Of a stretch of DNA of 27,203 bases, positions 24,361-27,203 are shown one piece after another. Each line of letters begins with the position of its first letter. The first letter of the stretch is position 1. The DNA is taken from contig DATEVB010000102.1 in the NCBI GenBank assembly GCA_035282865.1, forward strand, positions 1 to 27,203, in the 5' to 3' direction. The position numbers were made by a program, and so were the translations under genes. Source of the stretch: UBA4744 sp035282865 (GTDB lineage Bacteria; Actinomycetota; Acidimicrobiia; Spongiisociales; UBA4744). Under the pieces are notes generated by a model. The model made no database searches, had not been told where the DNA came from, and saw only the letters and a program-made list of their open reading frames with translations.

Positions 24361-26043
24361 TCAGACGATGACCCGCATGATCTCTTCGATGGAGGTGAGC
24401 CCCATCGCCGCCTTGTCCATGCCGTCCTGTCGGAGGGTCCGCATCCCGTTGGCAATCGCCGCCTTGGTCAGCTGCTCGGTAGACGCTCGCTCGACTGTCA
24501 ACCGCTCGATCTCCTCACCGACGGTCATCAGCTCGTGGACTGCCAGCCGGCCGCGGTAGCCGGTTTTCGAGCAGTGGTTGCATCCCTTGGCGCGATACAG
24601 GGTCGGCAACTCATCGAGACCCTCCATCGGGAAGCCGGCTGCCCGCAATGCCTCGGCGGTGGAGGTATAGGCCTCCTTGCACTGGTTGCACAGCCTGCGG
24701 GCCAACCGCTGGGCCAGCACGGCATCCAGGGCCGACCCGACCAGGAACGGCTCGACTCCCATCTCGATCAGCCGGCTGACACTCGACGGTGCGTTGTTGG
24801 TGTGCAGGGTGGAGAGCACCAGGTGCCCGGTGAGGGCAGATTCGATGGCAATGTTGGCCGTTTCCTGGTCTCGGATCTCACCAACCAGCATGATGTCCGG
24901 ATCTTGACGAAGGAACGAACGCAACGCCGATGCGAAAGTGAGGCCGGCCTTCTTGTTGACCTGGACCTGACTGATGCCGGGCAGGCGGTATTCCACCGGA
25001 TCCTCAATCGTCACGATGTTCACCTCGGGACGGTTGAGGACGTTGAGGGTCGCATAGAGCGTGGTCGACTTACCGGACCCGGTCGGCCCAACCACCAAGA
25101 TCGTCCCGTACGGCTTGCTGAAGGACTCCTTGTACCGCCGCTCATTGTCACCGCGGAACCCGAGATCCTTGAGCTCGAGAAGTGCGTTGCTGGTGTCGAG
25201 GAGCCGCATGACGACTTTCTCGCCGTAGATGGTCGGCAGGCTGGACACCCGGAGGTCGAGTTGTTTCCCGCCGACCCTGAGGTTGATGCGTCCGTCCTGG
25301 GGTCGCCGGCGCTCGGCAATATCGATGTCGGCCATGATCTTCAGGCGGCTGACGAGCGCGTTGGAGATCGAGCGAGGGGTGCGCATGATCTCGTGGAGCA
25401 CACCGTCGATCCGGAACCGGACCCGCAGATCCCGCTCGGTGGGCTCGATGTGGATGTCCGAGGCTCGATCGGCTGCCGCCCTGGTGATCAGCATGTTGAC
25501 CAGCTTCACCACCGGCGCTTCCTCGGCAGCGGCTTCCACTGCACTGAGGTCATGCGCCTCAACGGAATCCTCCGCGGCCAGTTCGGCCATGTCTGCGACC
25601 GAGTTGTCCAAAGACGCTATCCGGGAGACTGCCGCCTCGACGTCGGAACGGGTGGCGACCTTGAGAACCACCTCCCGGCCGGAAATCGCTCGAATGTCGT
25701 CGATGGCAAGCACGTTGGCCGGGTCCGCCATGGCGATGACGAGTTTTTCGCCTTCGAAGCCGATCGGGAGGGCAGCGTAACGGCGGGCCAGGGCCTCCGG
25801 GATCAGGGCTGCGGCGGCCGGGTCGACCGCCCCTTCGTCGAGATCGACAAACTCGATACCGATGTTCTTGGCCAGGACCCGAACCAAGTCTCGCTCGTCA
25901 ACCAGGTTCTCTTCCACCAGGACCCGGCCGAGGGGACGGCCCGTCTCATAGTGGATATCCAGACCGGTCTTGAGCACCTCCTCGGTGACGATGCCCTCCT
26001 CCAGGAGGAGCGTCCCAAGATGCCCGGCATCCCGCTGCACCAT
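24361..26043 (-). CDS. pilB: Pilus extension ATPase PilB
   Basis: PilB powers pilus polymerisation. The 560-residue protein begins with an MshEN/T2SSE_N domain (about residues 1-150: HLGTLLLEEGIVTEEVLKTG, then PLGRVLVEENLVDERDL). The ATPase core has SDIHIEPTERDLRVRFRIDG, Walker A GPTGSGKST at 319-327, TIEDPVEY, Walker B around Gly388-Glu389 (LVGEIRDQETA) and STLHTN. A zinc tetracysteine (Cys452, Cys455, Cys488, Cys491) is typical of PilB/GspE and absent from PilT. The ATG at 26043, seven bases after the DUF4388 stop, is chosen over an in-frame start that would overlap that gene by 38 bases. MshEN domains can bind c-di-GMP; here the first Arg is His, so binding is uncertain. Confidence 0.95.
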   Translation of the reverse strand: MVQRDAGHLGTLLLEEGIVTEEVLKTGLDIHYETGRPLGRVLVEENLVDERDLVRVLAKNIGIEFVDLDEGAVDPAAAALIPEALARRYAALPIGFEGEKLVIAMADPANVLAIDDIRAISGREVVLKVATRSDVEAAVSRIASLDNSVADMAELAAEDSVEAHDLSAVEAAAEEAPVVKLVNMLITRAAADRASDIHIEPTERDLRVRFRIDGVLHEIMRTPRSISNALVSRLKIMADIDIAERRRPQDGRINLRVGGKQLDLRVSSLPTIYGEKVVMRLLDTSNALLELKDLGFRGDNERRYKESFSKPYGTILVVGPTGSGKSTTLYATLNVLNRPEVNIVTIEDPVEYRLPGISQVQVNKKAGLTFASALRSFLRQDPDIMLVGEIRDQETANIAIESALTGHLVLSTLHTNNAPSSVSRLIEMGVEPFLVGSALDAVLAQRLARRLCNQCKEAYTSTAEALRAAGFPMEGLDELPTLYRAKGCNHCSKTGYRGRLAVHELMTVGEEIERLTVERASTEQLTKAAIANGMRTLRQDGMDKAAMGLTSIEEIMRVIV

Positions 26044-26050
26044 GGCCCGA

Positions 26051-26959
26051 CTACTCACCGGCTTCCTTGGCTTCCTGGACTCGGGCACCCAAACCCCGCC
26101 TACGGACTACAGCCGGCATGTCCGCTTCGGCGTCCGGGGCAACCACATCCGACAGAGCACTGCGAAACAACACTTCTTCGTTTTCGGCGGGTTGATCAAG
26201 ATTCTCCCGGTGGGCAGTCGGCTCCGTTTGCAGCACCCTGCCGGGATCTTCACCGTATCCGTAGGCGGCCGGGGGCGGAATATCCACGATCTCCAGCAAG
26301 CCGTCGCGAGCAAGTCCAGCCATGATCTGTCCGACTGCGAAGTCGGTCATCCCTAGACGCCGGGCCACCTCCTCGATGCTTCCTTCGCCGTGCAGGGCGG
26401 CCAGAATCCTCCAGGTCGCGGCAGGCAGTGAAACCTCATTGCGATCGGTGAGATCCGGGACCATTCGGAGATGGAAGGTGATCGCCGGAATGACCTCCTC
26501 GATCTCCGCCCACTGCGTATTCCGTTGCTCGGCCTCGGTGATGGAGGCGACGATGTCGATGGCGATCCCGGTGTTGTAACGGGGTCCAACCGACTCGGAG
26601 AATTCAAAATCGCTGTCGGTTCTGCGCATCAGCCGGAAGATGACATCGGCAATTTGGTCGGCCAGGAGGTCGGTCAGTTGTTGTTCGGTGGCATGCTCAC
26701 TGAGGACGTCGACCACATCTTTCTCACGACGCTCTACCAGCACCCAATCCTGGGAGTCGATCAGCCCGGCTCCAACCAGATCGTCCGCCAGATCCTCTTC
26801 GCGGCGGGTGGTTGCGTAGGTGAGCGAACCTCCCGAGAGATAGATCCTCCCCTGCAGGCCGGCCGCGTCGACTCGTAGGGTTCCACTCTTGTGCGACCGA
26901 GCCAGCAAACGCAGTATCTCGGGCAGCGGAAACGCCTCGAGCGAACCCGTTAGCGACAT
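26051..26959 (-). CDS. DUF4388 (PATAN) domain protein, possible pilus motor regulator
   Basis: The N-terminus LTGSLEAFPLPEILRLLARSHKSGTLRV, then GRIYLSGGSLTYA, is a clear DUF4388/PATAN domain (about residues 1-110). A winged-helix-like segment follows at about 178-224 (WRILAALHGEGSIEEVARRLGMTDFAVGQIMAGLARDGLLEI), then a low-complexity acidic tail. No response-regulator or membrane segment is present. PATAN proteins of cyanobacteria bind the PilB motor to steer pilus activity. Here the gene is seven bases upstream of pilB, in the same transcription unit, so a PilB partner role is likely but inferred. The ATG has GGAGGAG at good distance. Confidence 0.85.
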   Translation of the reverse strand: MSLTGSLEAFPLPEILRLLARSHKSGTLRVDAAGLQGRIYLSGGSLTYATTRREEDLADDLVGAGLIDSQDWVLVERREKDVVDVLSEHATEQQLTDLLADQIADVIFRLMRRTDSDFEFSESVGPRYNTGIAIDIVASITEAEQRNTQWAEIEEVIPAITFHLRMVPDLTDRNEVSLPAATWRILAALHGEGSIEEVARRLGMTDFAVGQIMAGLARDGLLEIVDIPPPAAYGYGEDPGRVLQTEPTAHRENLDQPAENEEVLFRSALSDVVAPDAEADMPAVVRRRGLGARVQEAKEAGE

Positions 26960-26989
26960 GATGACTCCTCCGTTACCAACTCAAGTGGA

Positions 26990-27017
26990 GTTTCGGCGGA
27001 GCTAGCTCGTCGCTTGA
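26990..27017 (-). promoter_or_regulatory. Sigma-28-like promoter of DUF4388-pilB
   Basis: TCAA (27014-27017), 16 bases, then GCCGAAAC (26990-26997). It overlaps the 3' end of aroE and would start transcription about 24 bases before the DUF4388 ATG. It shares TCAA-N16-GCCGA with pilA and pilT but matches the sigma-28 -10 less well after GCCGA. Confidence 0.55.
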
Positions 27018-27203
27018 GCCTTTTGCAGGGCTAGGCGCATCTGAACGGCCGGGGCGGGCAGCCCGGTCCAGAGAGTGAAAGAACCGATGGCCTGGGCCAA
27101 GAGCACATCGATACCGGACGCATGAGGAAGTCCGGCCCGACGAGCCGCCCGCACGGCCGGAGTCGGCAAGAGGCTGTACGCCATGTCCAGTAACCCGGCG
27201 GAT
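27002..27203 (-). CDS. aroE: Shikimate dehydrogenase, C-terminal part
   Basis: Only the last 67 residues or so are in the window; the 5' part lies beyond the right edge. The sequence GLLDMAYSLLPTPAVRAARRAG, then GIDVLLAQAIGSFTLWTGLPAPAVQMRLAL, is the typical AroE end, where DMxYxPxxTP and LLxQAxxxFxLWTG contact the cofactor and substrate. AroE reduces 3-dehydroshikimate with NADPH. Its pathway partners aroC, aroK and aroB lie 10 kb downstream, beyond the pilus genes. Confidence 0.85.
   Translation of the reverse strand, partial: SAGLLDMAYSLLPTPAVRAARRAGLPHASGIDVLLAQAIGSFTLWTGLPAPAVQMRLALQKAQATS

Noticed and set aside
24292..26325. Plus-strand open frame of 677 codons opposite pilB and the DUF4388 gene
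   Set aside because: It lies exactly antisense to two well-recognised genes, its translation has no recognisable domain, and GC-rich codon bias commonly opens such antisense frames.

Overview
The window is a GC-rich chromosomal segment in which every convincing gene is read from the minus strand, so gene order runs from high to low coordinates. The actinobacterial integration host factor mihF, the block mihF-gmk-rpoZ-coaBC-metK-priA, the pyrR-pyrB-pyrC-carA-carB-pyrD-pyrF operon and a PriA without helicase motifs together point to Actinomycetota. The complete type IV pilus (T4P) locus and the general gene style suggest a deep lineage such as Acidimicrobiia; that class-level placement is inference.

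Layout in transcription order. (1) 27203-27002: the 3' end of aroE. (2) 26959-17029: a T4P locus with a DUF4388/PATAN protein, PilB, PilT, PilC, the major pilin PilA, prepilin peptidase PilD, PilM, PilN, PilO and a PilP-like protein. (3) 16988-14315: aroC-aroK-aroB, so the pilus genes sit inside the shikimate cluster. (4) 14280-13301: efp and nusB. (5) 13300-4442: a PyrR-controlled leader followed by the complete UMP biosynthesis operon. (6) 4394-1: mihF, gmk, rpoZ, coaBC, metK and the 5' part of priA. There is no gene-free stretch over 300 bases, and no RNA gene, insertion sequence or CRISPR array was seen.

How the parts work together. PilA is made as a prepilin and processed by PilD. PilC is the membrane platform, PilB extends and PilT retracts the pilus, and PilM/N/O/P-like form the alignment complex. 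No secretin is present, as expected for a single-membrane cell. CarAB, PyrB, PyrC, PyrD and PyrF make UMP, and PyrR senses uridine nucleotides. AroB, AroK, AroC and AroE are shikimate-pathway steps.

Main discoveries. (a) Three T4P transcription units (DUF4388-pilB, pilT-pilC, pilA) are each preceded by the same bipartite element, TCAA-N16-GCCGA, with exactly identical spacing. It resembles promoters of sigma-28 type (FliA/SigD/WhiG). At pilA and pilT the shared element continues into a related GTGAGG...CCTCACA inverted repeat. (b) The pyr leader holds a PyrR-binding loop that contains the Shine-Dalgarno (SD) sequence of a 23-residue leader peptide. That peptide is read straight through an intrinsic terminator and ends in a GTGA overlap with the pyrR start. 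(c) PilT carries an N-terminal MshEN-like domain normally found on PilB/GspE. (d) pyrF and priA, and perhaps gmk, have no usable ATG/GTG/TTG where the protein must begin; CTG is the best candidate start.
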